Below, in pieces: positions 1 to 11,540 of a stretch of DNA of 64,000 nucleotides; position 1 is the stretch's first letter; each line of letters begins with the position of its first letter. The position numbers were made by a program, and so were the translations under genes. This DNA is from Tetrastigma voinierianum (Eukaryota; Streptophyta; Magnoliopsida; Vitales; Vitaceae). The notes under the pieces were generated by a model that was not told where the DNA came from, made no database searches, and worked only from the letters and a program-made list of their open reading frames with translations. The DNA lies in assembly GCA_016808115.1 (NCBI GenBank), contig JAEQBH010006837.1:1-64000 (forward strand), read 5' to 3'.

Positions 1-890
1 CCCTTCCTCCTTACGCTTTAAAACTTTGATTGTTCTATCACAATTTAATTGCATTTCATCTTCTGGGTTACTTTTTTCACTTTATCAAAAAAATAAAAGA
101 GAAAATGAGATTCTAGGACTATTTATTTTGGGAATGAGCATCATATTGATTTATGAATTTGTGAGACGAGCTAGAATGAGGCACAAAGTTGAGACACTCT
201 CTCATGCATCCTAATTTTCGGAGTTAATCGAAGTAAGCTTGAGCTTAAGTAACTTGTCGAGTCAAGTTCGAATATCACAATACTCATCTCAAGCTGCTTG
301 TGAGATTAATCGAAGTCAAACTCAAGTCAATTTTGAGTTGAACTAAGTTCCAGTATAATTATTTATTAATTTTTTAATTGAGTCGAGCTCGAGTAAATTT
401 CAATTGAATTTCTGAACAGCTCAACACTCCAAAAGCTAAATCGAAGTTTTAGTCTAATCTCGAGCTGAGTTTTTAGAATTTAGCCAAACTCTAGCTTCTA
501 CTCCCATCGACTTGACTCAACTCAACTCATCTCGATTACACCCCTAATTCCAACTATGTCTTGTTTATCTAAATCAATTTCCATCCTTACTCTATTTTTA
601 TAAAACAAATAAATGGGGTAGGGTGGGTATAACCTTGCTTAGCTTTTTATTTTTAAAATATGTTTTTTTTTGAAAGGATTTTAAAATATGTTTTAAATTT
701 TTAATTATATAAAAATTAATATATTTTATAAATAACGTAAGATATTGTAATATTTTATAACTTATTTTATTAACAAGTATTTTATTAAGATTATTATTAT
801 TATTTATAAAAGATAAAAATAAAATAACTGTTGGAAATTATTCTTTTTATATAACTAGGAAAGCAAGGTAATAATTAACAAAACCCAAAC
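1..890. other. AT-rich intergenic DNA with a possible hAT-type MITE relic
   Basis: No gene is supported here. The stretch 216-547 is rich in GAGCTCGAG-like and GAGTCAAG-like words and ends in GATTACACCCCTAA, whose reverse complement TTAGGGGTGTAATC resembles the terminal inverted repeats of small plant hAT elements. The left end is too degraded to define, and no target-site duplication is visible. The rest is low-complexity A/T sequence. The only ATG-initiated reading frame (from 26) has no recognisable domain and looks accidental. Confidence 0.35.
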
Positions 891-966
891 CTATTCTTGA
901 GGCTTGGCTTAAGTGGTAAAAACGTGAGATGAGTTAATAGAAAAACCCAAGCTCGAGCCCTTTTAA
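891..966 (+). repeat. SINE head (tRNA-derived, pol III boxes)
   Basis: Positions 905-916 read TGGCTTAAGTGG, a good pol III A box, and 951-960 read GCTCGAGCCC, a B-box-like match at about the tRNA-like spacing. The leader TTCTTGAGGCTTGGCT (894-909) is also present, on the opposite strand, at 5102-5117, where A and B boxes again follow. A shared head with both internal promoter boxes at two sites suggests one SINE family rather than a decayed tRNA gene, because no cloverleaf can be drawn. The tail and target-site duplication are not defined. Confidence 0.45.
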
Positions 967-1070
967 GAGTATAATAAATATTACAACGATGTAATATAAA
1001 ATGAATAGATAAAAACTCCAAATATGTCATAGGGTTTAAAAAAAAAATCAAAGTCGCCAAAAACGGGTTG

Positions 1071-2638
1071 TTGAGCTAGTAATACGGTTAAGTCCGATGA
1101 GTCAACCCATTTGAGTTTGGCCCAATTGACCCAAAATTATTTATTTATTTATTTATAAATAGCTAACTTACTAATTAGGATTTTTTAAACAAATTATCAA
1201 TAATAATAAAAATGATAATACATGCCAAAGAAAGGTTTAAATATAAAAATTATAATAATGAAGTTGTGCTTAAAGAAAACTATATTATCAATATATTTTA
1301 AATATTATTACTATTTAAACTAGTTTAATAATAAAATATTATTATTTTTTAAATAAATAATAAAAATTATATCCTTATTTATTTCTTGATATGACTATGT
1401 CTTTTTTAACCAATCCCGATTTTCAAACAAAAATTATGAAAAGAAAATATTTTATCATTAAAATATTGAGATGCATTTTTGGAAAAAATATATATTTTTA
1501 TTCGACATATAAATAAAATTTATATGGTTTACATTTTAAAAATTAAATAATTTAAATATGAAAGATATAATCATATCCCGAAAAAAAATAGAAAATATTG
1601 TTCATATATTAAGTGCTCTAGCCTTGAGCTAGTTTATCTACCACTTGAGCTATTTTACGTCATTATTTATTTTTAAATAAATAACAAACTATTAAATATG
1701 ATCCACAAGTAATTAAATTTTAAAAATTAAATATGAAAAGAAATATTTTATTTGAATCTTTAAAAAAAGATTTGACTTTTATTTAGAATCAAACTCAATA
1801 TATTTTAACATTTCTAATGTGATTTTATTTGAGTAAAATACACATTAGAGATATGATTTATCAAAGCATAAAGGATTTCATTTTTTTTGAAAAGAAAATA
1901 ATTTTATTGATTCAAATTAGCAATACATAGATAAAAACATGTCAATACAAGCTGCTAAAAAATCATAAAAGATTTAAACAACACGGCAAGGCACAAAGAT
2001 AATAAATCTACAAAGTTTATAAATTATAATATTATAAACATCCTACTATCATGACTTAGTTTGTAACTTCCTAAGGACTATAATCTAATTTGTTGTATCT
2101 TTATAATTGAATTTGCTTTACCTATCTAAATTCATTCCGTGATACAAATAAACATTTATAAAGACGATAAAAAAACAAACATCAGAATAAATTATTTATA
2201 TAAACTAATACATAATAAAGATAAAAATTAAATAATTGAAATAAAAATAAACTCAGTCAACGAAATCATGCCGAGAATAACCAATTTTGGATTTGTTTTT
2301 AAAAAAATGCTATTTAGTTATTACTTTATTGTTTTGGTACTAGTTAACTAATAATGCTTTAGTATTATTTATTTGTTTATTATTATTATTATGTTGTTTA
2401 GACTAAGTCATTTTATGTATTAATTATTATTAAATGTTTATATATTATTTATTTTTATTTAAAGAATGATAAATTTTATAAAATAAATTTTTATAACATT
2501 TTTAAGGTTTTGACTCATTGTAGCCCACAACTCATAAGACCTAAATAGAAATAAATCATATTAGTCCAACCTATTTTAACCTATGACTTGAATGAATTGA
2601 CCTAAACTGAGTCGGACTAGTTCGTTTAGCAGCTCTAA
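1071..2638. mobile_element. Non-autonomous hAT-family element, copy 1 (decayed)
   Basis: This copy shares its layout with the copies near 23539, 41201, 46672 and 47786. A proximal block mentions GGCCCAATTGACCC-type words (about 1120-1135), a long A/T-only middle follows, then the TTTAGACTAAGTCATTTTAT block (2397-2416) and an AAGGTTTTGAC block (about 2505). The left end TTGAGCTAGTAATACGG and the right end, reverse complement TTAGAGCTGCTAAACG, are degenerate inverted repeats like the TAGAGCTG ends of the other copies. No transposase is present. Target-site duplications are not recognisable here, so membership rests on internal similarity. Confidence 0.55.
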
Positions 2639-3693
2639 CCAGGTGAGTCAAATACCACCTCTGTATCATCCCTAAACAATAAAAAGATCAAATGCTATTC
2701 TTTCCTTTTATCCCTTGAACTCATTTTCCATTGGAATTGATACCCAAATATTCATTAGATACCATAAATTCAAAATCTTTTGAGACTCCACAATATGGAG
2801 GATACAAATATAAGCAACAAATACATACTTTTTTACGCATCGTGTATACCTTTTGCAAAATTTAGGGTCTTTCAACTTCAAATATTTTTTATTCTTAAAC
2901 ATAAATCAAATTTTTTTAGTGGGCAACACAATAAAGAAACTGTTAGTTAATGTTCAAACTCATAGATTAAATTACAGTATGAAAGTTCAAACTCAATACC
3001 CTTAAATATTTTATTCAAACGTAGGTGTAGCCCTTTTAGGGGGAATCTAAACCTGGTTGCCGCGTACTCCAAAGGGGCAACCTATGATTCTTTATGCTAA
3101 TCAATTAAATAATCTTCCCCTATTTAATTCCTTACTTAAGAAAGTTTAACATATATATAAAATAAAAAACTTTGGTGATTGATTAATGACTTCTCTCAAG
3201 TAGGACAAATTGAATAAGTCAATCGTGAATGTTCGTGTGGGCAATCACATATGTTTTCTATATCAAAATCACATACTGGCTAATAATCTCATCTATATGC
3301 TTTACCTAATGACATATGATTAGAAAGACTAAATTTATCTTCAAAGCAGATGTTATGATCTATGAAACATGGTGGCTTGTTGGGCACACTGACTAAAGGG
3401 ATAAAACCTTATGTTTTTAATCATAAATGAGCAATTTGTATAGTATCATTGCTATTTAATTAAGTGCATTGACCAATAAGAGAGAATGTTTAATCCACAA
3501 ATTGCAGTTTTCGGGTTAATTTTACAGAAAAAAAAAAAAGATTCCTTTGGACCAAGACTTGTTGGGCATGTTACTTGCAAGCTCAGCTCCATCCAAATCC
3601 AGCATTTTTATTGTTTGATTTTGGAAATACTTAGTACAATTGTTTTAATTATATACGTGCTATGCATCTTGGTGGGATTTTAATTAATTGTAT
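2639..3693. other. Intergenic, no gene seen
   Basis: AT-rich sequence with no coding or RNA feature I can support. Short open frames on either strand have no recognisable domain and no paralogous copy elsewhere in the window. The right edge abuts the block that is duplicated in front of Prx2. Confidence 0.5.
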
Positions 3694-3714
3694 AAACTGT
3701 CAATTGTATTATAC

Positions 3715-3890
3715 TATATAATCTCCAAAGGACAACAATCACTATCTTTGATGTTTCATTTTACGATTTTTGTTTTATGTGCTTCAACCCTCCCACCATT
3801 TGGCAAAAAATATAGAAAAAATAAAGTAAGATTAACCATCACTAAGTTGTCAACCTAAGTCACGTAAAAACACAAGATCGATAACGTGAT
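3715..3890 (+). pseudogene. Degraded copy of the 19327 small secreted-peptide ORF
   Basis: This stretch aligns with 19325-19500 upstream of Prx2, for example over CCAAAGGACAACAATCACT and over TTCAACCCTCCCACCATT. The start codon is lost here: the text reads CTATATAATCTCC where the other copy reads CTATGAATCTCC. Small indels then break the hydrophobic segment. It marks the left part of the duplicated Prx1/Prx2 block. It is either a dead copy of a real short gene, or evidence that neither copy was ever a gene. Confidence 0.5.
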
Positions 3891-3916
3891 TTAACTATCA
3901 ATGAAGATCTTATATC

Positions 3917-4751
3917 TAGAGGCCGGAATATTGGCCGAGCCCGACGACACCCAATCGCACCCGAGCATTTCGGGCGGCCGGGTCAGAAATTAGCGTACTC
4001 GAATAAAATTTCGCCCATCGCCCGTACTCGACTAAGTTCGCAGCCTCCATCCGGTTAGATCGCCGCCCGACGTCTCGAATTTTTAATTTTTTTATTATTA
4101 ATTTTTAAAAAATGACATATATATATATATATATATGACTTATTGGGATTTTTTTCTAAATCCTATAGTGACCATACTAATGAAAATGAAGATTATAAGA
4201 TAAATATGTATTTTCAAACTCTTTGGATTTGTAGCTTTTAAGATATCATTTATTTGTCACTTTATTTTTTTTAAGATTTTGAATATGAAAGATATTTATT
4301 AGTTTTGTTTATTACATTTTGACATGTTTATGATTTGTATTTACTTTTTATCATGAAACTTTGAACTTGATTGTGGTTGGTACTTCATACCTCTAATTAT
4401 TATGTGATCAGAGTTAGTTGCTTAATAACTATTAGTTAGTTTAGTTATAAATTTATAATGATGTTTAACATTATTTACGTTTATTTAAGACTTTAAATAT
4501 TATTATATTGTCTAAGCTCCATCATTTATGCATTAACTATTATTAAACACTTGTGTTTTGTTTTTTTTATTTGAAGAATGAATAAATTAGATAAATTACA
4601 AAATTTTAACATTTTTTACCCTGCCCGTTGCCCGTTTAACTCAAAACCAAGATCTGCCGATTGCATTTACAAAACACTAAAAACGCGTGGCCAACCGCGC
4701 CGACGATTATAGGTATTCGCATCAATGGGTTGGCCAACTCAAGCCCCACTA
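3917..4751. mobile_element. hAT-like element copy 2, inserted in the Prx1 unit only
   Basis: The Prx1 upstream block matches the Prx2 upstream block on both sides of this segment (about 3694-3916 and 4752-4890 against 19312-19620), but the segment itself has no counterpart there, so it is an insertion that followed the duplication. It begins TAGAGGCCGGAATATTGGCC and ends with a segment whose reverse complement begins TAGTGGGGCTTGAG. The interior keeps the A/T-only middle and the blocks near 4380-4600 that are shared with the other copies. An AT dinucleotide run lies at about 4117-4136. No clear 8-bp target duplication is seen. Confidence 0.55.
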
Positions 4752-5039
4752 TACAAATAGATTCGCGAATACACCAACATTAATTAGTAATTTGTTAATC
4801 AAAGAAAAATGAAAACTCTATTAGTAAGACTATTTAAAAAATCTTCTAATTTCAATCACCCTTTATTAAAACAAAATCTTACAATATAAAAGGGTTAAAA
4901 ATATAGTACATGACCCTACGAGTTAATTGGGTCATATGTATCTAGAATAAAGCATAATGAAAATAATTTGTACAAATTTACGATTCAATTTTTTGTTTTT
5001 TTATACCTTTTTCACTTTTATATCACATGTAATATTCTA

Positions 5040-5117
5040 TTCTTAATTATAAGGATTCGAGCTTAAAACCTCTTAGTCTCTATCCCACCCTTTTATCACT
5101 AGCCAAGCCTCAAGAAC
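5040..5117 (-). repeat. SINE head, minus strand, same family as 891-966
   Basis: Reading the minus strand, TTCTTGAGGCTTGGCT (5117-5102) runs into an A-box match TGGCTAGTGATA (5105-5094), followed about 30 bases later by the B-box match GCTCGAATCC (5062-5053). The Prx2 unit lacks this segment at the matching position, so the insertion is specific to the Prx1 unit. The tail is not defined. Confidence 0.5.
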
Positions 5118-5652
5118 AATTTAAGATTCAACATTAATATACTTAATATATATCATATTTTTTAATTACATATATTTTGTTAAGATTAATGTCTACTTTT
5201 ATAGAGAAAATAAAAGCGAAATTGACCATCGAATTGTAAGAATATATAAAGACTATCTATATGTAACTTGGCACATATTGTTGATTATTTGTCGATTAAA
5301 TGAAGGTTATTGATAATAAAAGTTTTTGTGTCATAATATTCTTTAAGTTCATAGAAAAATAACTATATTAAACCATACATATACAAATATAACACCTCAA
5401 ATTGCATTTCTTAATATACTAGTAATGGATTTGGGATTTTGGACACCTATATATGTTGTCTTGAGTTATAGGTGAAGTCATGATTTTACTTGCTAAGATC
5501 GAAAACATATATGATAAAGAAAATGGATAATGGAGAAAAGATTAACTTAAGGCCCTCAATCATATCTTTCCATGGTTGGTGGATATAACTCAGAGATGAG
5601 CTGGGCCATGTCTTCTGCACAAATTCATTTCAAGAATTTTATTTTAAAAAAA

Positions 5653-5748
5653 GTCAATCCTTATCATTTGACTTTATCAAATCTGCAAAAACAATTTAGA
5701 ATGAGTGCAATGACAGCTTTCAAAAATCCTCATCCAAACTATATATAC
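5653..5748 (+). promoter_or_regulatory. Prx1 proximal promoter: inverted W-box pair and TATA box
   Basis: A GTCAA/TTGAC pair (5653-5657 and 5668-5672) forms two inverted W-box cores, the usual WRKY target. It is followed by a block TGCAAAAACAATTT (about 5682-5695) and a TATA box (TATATATA, 5741-5748) about 70 bases before the start codon. The same order of blocks stands in front of Prx2 and of the peroxidase relics at 19090, 42700 and 49285, so this is the ancestral promoter layout of the tandem family. WRKY control is inferred from the motif only. Confidence 0.55.
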
Positions 5749-5816
5749 CACATACATTCTGCATACAATTTCAGAGCTCAGAATCAAATTAATTTGATCT
5801 CTGTGATATATATACC

Positions 5817-7170
5817 ATGTCTTCTCAAAAGCTTTTCTCAGCTTTCTTTCTTCAACTGATTCTTGCCATCTTGGTCTTTGGTGTTGCCAATGTGCAGTGC
5901 TTGAAACATGATTTCTACAAGAAAACATGTCCGGCAGCTGAGTATATCGTCCGAAAGACGACAGCTCAATACATTTCGAAAGCTCCTACTCTAGCAGCCC
6001 CTCTGCTCAGAATGCATTTCCATGACTGTTTTGTTAGGGTATGCTTCATGTTCATGGTTTAAATACTTATATTAAGTAAATACTAATACATTTTCATACT
6101 AGGCAAGTTCAAGAAGGATAATAATTTGTCTTTGCAGGGATGCGATGGCTCGGTTTTATTGAATTCGACGAAGAAAAACCAAGCTGAAAAGGATGCAATC
6201 CCTAACCTAAGCCTCAGAGGTTATCATGTTATTGATGCAGTAAAAACTGCTGTGGAAAAGAAGTGTCCAGGGGTGGTTTCTTGTACTGACATCTTAGCCT
6301 TGGTAGCTAGAGATGCAGTTTCAATGGTATATATATCCACGAGAAATTAGTACTTTTTTCTATAAGTATGAGCTTCTCTTAGTTTAGTAAACACGTTTTC
6401 ATGTCATGAGAGTCTTTTGAATCAAAACGATAATTATCTATATGGTTGGATCGGATCATTTTATTATTGATGACTAATATGCATGGTTTCAATCTTTATT
6501 TCAGATCAATGGACCATATTGGAAAGTCCCTACTGGGAGAAGGGATGGAAAAGTGTCAATTGCCTTGGAGGCCTTAACAAATTTGCCACCTTTTTTTGCC
6601 AACATTACTCAATTAAAATCAATGTTTGGCTCAAAGGGTTTGTCGGTGAAAGACCTAGTAGTTCTATCAGGTTGCCAGAATTTGAAAAATGCATTAATTT
6701 AAATATTTTTGTGCATTTTATAAGTTGATCATGAGATTAATTAATTGTTTGTCGTAATAGGTGGACACACAATTGGGACATCCCACTGTTCCTCCTTCAC
6801 CAACCGGCTATACAATTTCACTGGAAAAGGCGACGCTGACCCTTCATTGGATCCTAACTATGCAATTCATTTGAAGAAGAAATGTAGGGCAGGAGATGTT
6901 AAAACATTAGTTGAGATGGACCCTGGAAGCTTTAAGACATTTGATGAAGATTATTACACTCTGGTGGCTAAGAGAAGAGGCCTTTTTGAATCTGATGCAG
7001 CTCTTCTTAATGATGCTCAGACCAGAAAATATGTGAAGGTTCAAGCAGTTTCCCATGGGAGGACTTTTGGGAAAGATTTTGCAGCTTCCATGGTTAAAAT
7101 GGGAAAGATTGGAGTGTTGACAGGAAAGGCAGGTGAAATCAGGAAATACTGCGCTTTTGTCAATAAATAA
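5817..7170 (+). CDS. Prx1: class III secretory peroxidase (peroxidase 27-like)
   Basis: Four exons: 5817-6038, 6138-6326, 6505-6670 and 6761-7170 (stop included). All junctions are GT-AG, and together they encode 328 residues, the normal family length. Residues 1-28 form a hydrophobic secretion signal. The distal haem site is Arg65/His69 in LLRMHFHDCF and the proximal haem ligand is His195 in GGHTIG. The conserved cysteines, VPTGRRDG and the MDPGSFKTFD block are intact. These enzymes use H2O2 to oxidise phenolics in the apoplast (lignin, suberin, wall cross-linking, defence). One oddity is Thr in SCTDIL where Prx2 and most relatives have Ala. Prx2 is its near-identical tandem duplicate. AATAAG-type polyadenylation sequence lies near 7361. 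The peroxidase 27 affinity is from remembered family features, not a search. Confidence 0.93.
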
Positions 7171-7687
7171 TAATATGGGCAGGTGGTGTGCTTAATTTGT
7201 TGATCATCAACATTGTAATTGAAATGCATTAATTTGTTATTGTGTGCACTGATTTTTTTCCCAAGAATTTATGGGTGCAAATCGACTTTTGCTACCTCTT
7301 CGTGGTTTTTGGATCTTGTAATGATGTGTTCTCTGAATTTAATTTTTTTTGTACTGATGAATAAGATTATGTCAATACTCAATATATACATCGTTGTGCA
7401 TTAATTTTCTTTGTCTGAAATCATGATTTCAGCTTTCCTTCGCTTAGAATATTGATCAAAGACATATTATGACAAGAACACAAATATAATCTCAATCTTT
7501 TTATCTCAATAATTGATGGCTGCATGTTGGAGAGTGGAGACAATGCCTATGTGTTTTAAAATCTTCAGCTTAAGCATTGCTTGGACATGAAGATATCTTC
7601 ATGTCTTTGAGCTTGTTTTTTATTTTTTTAATGGAAGTCAAATGCACACTTGTCGAAGTTTTTTTGTTTTTTGGTTGCATCTATAAT
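7171..7687. other. Prx1 3' untranslated region and downstream flank
   Basis: Non-coding. It matches the Prx2 downstream region (21937-22360) nearly throughout, including the GAATAAGATTATGTCAA segment. The match is cut at 7687 by the copia insertion and resumes at 18053. Confidence 0.8.
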
Positions 7688-8062
7688 TGTTGTGGCATTG
7701 TGGCTCATATTGAAGCAAAAAGAGTTGGGCAAATGCCTGAGTAAAGCGTAGCGTAGTGAGGGGGTGTGAGTGAGGGCATTTTCCCTTCATACATCTTTGT
7801 TAGTGACGAAATAATAGTCGGAAAGCAAGGGCTAAGCTCTGCGGTATGGTATGTCTGTGGTAATGTAAGATTTTTGTAATTTGGTCATATATAAGGTTAT
7901 TATAAATACCCTCCTATGTAACCCTATTTCGGTGATAGTGAAAGTTTGAGCCGTTGTTCCCATGGATGTAGGCACACTGTCGAACCACGTAAAATATGTG
8001 GCCTCTTCGCTTTTTCTTTGTTACAGGATTTTATCAAAGATTAAGCTGTACGAATCATAATA
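7688..8062 (+). repeat. Copia A 5' LTR
   Basis: Matches 17743-18052 over its second half, for example GATAGTGAAAGTTTGAGCCG and the terminal CGAATCATAA. It begins TGTTGTGG where the 3' LTR has TGTTACGC, and is about 65 bases longer because of indels in its centre. A TATAAATAC-like segment (about 7902-7910) could be the LTR promoter. Confidence 0.8.
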
Positions 8063-8064
8063 AT

Positions 8065-8076
8065 TGGTATTAGAGC
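8065..8076 (+). other. Copia A primer binding site
   Basis: TGGTATTAGAGC, one mismatch from the common plant initiator tRNA-Met primer site TGGTATCAGAGC, two bases after the LTR end. This places the LTR boundary and the element's plus orientation. Confidence 0.8.
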
Positions 8077-8470
8077 GTAGGCTACAATGATTGCGATCTC
8101 CCCTGTGAACATAGTGAAGTTTGATGGATTTGGATGCTTCGGATTGTAGTAGAGGAGGGTTAAGGATGTATTGGTGCAGTAGGGTTTGGTGAAAGCATTG
8201 AGTGGAAAACAACCCGAAGGAATGAATGTCATAGATTGAAAGGATTTGGAAATGAGGGTTGTGTCGACTATCAGGATGTTCTTGGCCAACGAGGTGATGT
8301 ACCATGTCATGGATAAGGAATCTTCGACAGCAATTTGGTTGAAATTGGAGAGCTAGTATATGTCAAAGTTATTGAAGAACAAGCTACTTCTTAAGAAGAA
8401 GTTGTATGGTCTCAAGATAGCAGAGGGGTTAGCACTAGATCAACGCATAAACGTGTTTAATCAGATCATT

Positions 8471-11180
8471 TGACATGACCCTACCCGAATACCCTCCCAG
8501 GATTCCCTGAGTGGTCCCTCCTAGTGAAGTCCCACTGTACAATCCCTAGGGAATATCCATTGGAACCCCACACATGCATTAATATAATAATTTCAATATA
8601 TAAAAACCACAACAAATTTCAATCCACAACCGACCTATCTATCAGGTCATAACCACAAACACACATAATAAAGATCATATGAGTCAATACTAAGATCGAG
8701 CATTCTAAGAGGTTTGCGAATTTAGTACAATGAAGATAAATAAGTCCACAAATAAAGACAGATAGATAAGATAGAGTAACAAGAGCCTATCGCAAGAGTG
8801 ATGTAGAAGTCGGGCGCGAGGTAGGTTTCTACTGGACGCCAGACCTAGAGAACGGATTTGAAACAATAAAACGTGAGATAATAAATCCCAATGAGTGGCA
8901 TAATTGGCAAGGAAATAAGGTTTTTATTTAACATTTCTTCTCTCTCAAGACCTCACGTCCACTCTTTTTGCAAGGTTCCCGCTTAAAATCATTTCACAAA
9001 ACCTAAACTTATACCTCCAAGTCGCACTATGAAATTCATGCTCAAAATTTAACCGGAATTATTATTAAGAAATTATCACCCGTATTTATTCACAACCCAA
9101 AAAATTTAGTATAAAATATATCAACATCATGTCGTAAGAAAAATCATGAAATACAATAACCATAAATATTGAAATGGTTATAGCCATCGTAATTCAACAC
9201 AAAATCGCATCATATTCTATCATAAATGTGGATACCCCACCACGACCCTCAACATTGAAAGGTGCCGTGGTAATAATAATAATAATAAACCGTCGGGTAA
9301 ACCCGACCTCACGGCCGTGGAAATAATATGTAACCGTTGGATGAAACCAACCTCACGACATCATGGCAAACCCTGTGTAAACCGTCGAGTAAACCCGACC
9401 TCACGGATGTGAAAATAATATGTAACCGTTGGATGAAACTAACCTCACGACAATCGCGGGCAAACCCCGTGTAAACCGGCCGGCAAACCCGACCACGGTC
9501 GTGCGGAAATAATATATAATCGGGCGACGAACCAACCTCACCACACCGCTGCAAACCCGTACCGTAATATAAATACCGAATCGAACTCTCCGGTACTATT
9601 TGGTACATCAACTTATAACAACCAACACAGTATCTTTACTCACATATACCTTTCCAACGATACTGTATTCTAATCATTTCACAAAATCTCAAAATCCATT
9701 TCTTAAATCAATAACCTTTCAAAGTGGTTTAAAACCTCAATCCATGTACCGAAATGTTTAAATACCACAAATTTATCCATGAACTCAGTAAAATTTCCAA
9801 ATATTTAAAATGTTGACAAAATTCACATGAAACGATAACTCATATAAAACAGGTCATTTATGCATAACCAACCATTCGATCAAATAATATATATATAAAA
9901 TAATTTACCACCATTTTATATCATAATAATACCCTAAAGCATTTAAAGCATATAAACCACTCACAAACTACAGATGCTCAATCCTGCTCCCCTGCAGGAT
10001 CGTCTCCAGGCTCAGCGTGAGTGTTTGTAATATAATAAAAATACCATTTAGGCTCCAATAACCAAACCAAAGACATTGGGATGCCCCAAATGTCTTAGAA
10101 TAGTTTTTAGAACTATGAAACTATCTAAATTGGACTCCGACATGTCCAATTATACAGTGTGCCCTATAGACCCAGTATCCAAAATTGGGGCTTTTTACCC
10201 GGAGGCTAATTTTCGAAATTGAACCCTCCAATAAATCATAAAAACATCCAATTTCACTAATCCATCATCAATTTTTCCTAATTTGACCAATCAAGCCCAA
10301 TTTCACCCAAACCTTTCTGAATTACCCTAAACGACCCAAAACGAAAGTCTCAACCAAACGACGTCCAAAATTTACAAACTTTATATCAACGGGGAAAGCC
10401 TAAAGCAGTACTGCGAACACGTATACCCTTACCTTGGTCCAAAAGTTACCAGGGCCGAAATCCCGATCCAACCGCTTCACAAACTTGCTTTCACAGATCT
10501 TCAAACGGTGAGGAATCTACAAAAAAGCACTCACGAGAATGAGTTCGGGAGGGTCCAAAATGGGGAGGTGGAGGTATGGCCTACCGAATGGCCGAAAATG
10601 AAGAAAACTCACCACCCACCGTGGGCGGTCATTGCCGCTGTCGGCCGATCCGGCGAAGGCCCGGCCATGCTGGCATTGAAATTTGCGGTGGCACGCTTCG
10701 CTGTGCTCTCCCGGGCCGGCACGCAGCCGCTGGGTGGTGGCTGGAATTGTCTCCCACGGCCAAAACCCGATTGGCCTAAAAACGAGTCGAAACGACTCAG
10801 CTGGGTTCACCCGCCTCGGGGTGTTTAGGTTTTGGAGTTTAAAATGAGTGTTTTTGGGTTAGGGTTCTATTTGGCACACAAAACTAGGGTTTATAGAGCC
10901 TAGGTGGTTTCTTCGTGTAAAAACCCGACCGACTTAGACACTACTGTAAATACCGCCGCTCAACTCCTCGTAATATAATCTTTATCCGTAAGTCGGATTT
11001 TCGACGCCCAACCCGTCTATGAACTTGTATCGACGAGGCCTACGAAATGGTGTCTTAGTCAACCCAAAATTATTCATCCTTGAAAAAGTCAACTTGGGCC
11101 CACATACTGATTGTTGGTCAAACTTGGTCAAACTTGGTCAAATGTTTTAAAACTTGTATTATTTGGTACAGGTCGTTACA
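8471..11180 (+). mobile_element. Solo LTR, family X (copy 1), inserted in Copia A gag
   Basis: A 2710-base insertion beginning TGACATGACCC and ending GTCGTTACA, flanked by a perfect 5-bp duplication TCATT (8466-8470 and 11181-11185). Removing it plus one TCATT rejoins the Copia A gag frame. It carries no protein domain. A second copy lies at 26459-29049. Length and TG...CA ends fit a large gypsy LTR left by LTR-LTR recombination. The inside half (about 10500-10830) is unusually GC-rich and open on both strands, but nothing recognisable is encoded. Confidence 0.88.
9289..9565 (+). repeat. Minisatellite inside LTR X copy 1 (92-94 bp units)
   Basis: Three imperfect units start at 9289, 9381 and 9475, each opening ACCGTCGGGTAAACCCGACC or a close variant, followed by AATAATATGTAACCGTTGGA and a CCTCACGACA-type segment. 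The matching place in copy 2 has a different, shorter repeat (27281-27476). Confidence 0.8.
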
Positions 11181-11540
11181 TCATTAGTGATCTGAATTGA
11201 GTTGATGTGAAGTTCGAAGAGGAAGACATGTTGTTAATGTTATTGAATTCCCTACCCGAGTCTTACGACAATCTAGTTACTACTTTGATGTAGGGGAAGA
11301 AACCCTAGAATTTGAGGAGATCATAGGTGCACTACTAGCTTTTAATCAGAGGAAAGCCAGTGATGGGAGTTCACAGGGTGAAGGGCTTATGGCTAGGGGT
11401 AATCAGGAGCATGGGAGAAACAAGTCTTGGAGTGAATCGAGTATAAACAAATTAATCTCGATCTGAATTGAGGAGAATGAAGGATATTTAGTGATACAAG
11501 TGTAGAATAAAGGGTCACATAAAACGAGATCAAGTTAGGA

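Larger units (their letters stand above)
8087..11520 (+). pseudogene. Copia A gag remnant, split by a solo LTR
   Basis: The gag frame starts at an ATG 10 bases after the primer site. It is readable in pieces up to LALDQRINVFNQII (ending 8470) and resumes at 11186 with SDLN and then LNSLPESYDNLV (about 11242-11277). A degenerate zinc knuckle YKCRIKGHIKRD lies near 11500, with the last Cys lost. Internal stops are scattered through both halves. Gag would form the virus-like particle; this copy cannot make one. Confidence 0.75.

Noticed and set aside
1611..1660. Minus-strand TAGCTCAAGTGGTAGA, an A-box-like word
   Set aside because: No B box at the right distance and no shared head with the two SINE copies; it lies within hAT copy 1.
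5572..5859. 95-codon plus frame upstream of Prx1
   Set aside because: It runs through the promoter and into exon 1 of Prx1 in another frame; the Prx2 copy does not keep it.
9241..9565. CRISPR-like array of spaced repeats
   Set aside because: Units are 92-94 bp, contiguous and without unique spacers, in plant LTR DNA; it is a minisatellite.
10508..10828. GC-rich frames open on both strands
   Set aside because: Part of LTR X; overlapping frames on opposite strands are expected from GC-rich sequence, and the second copy (28207-28718) gives different proteins.
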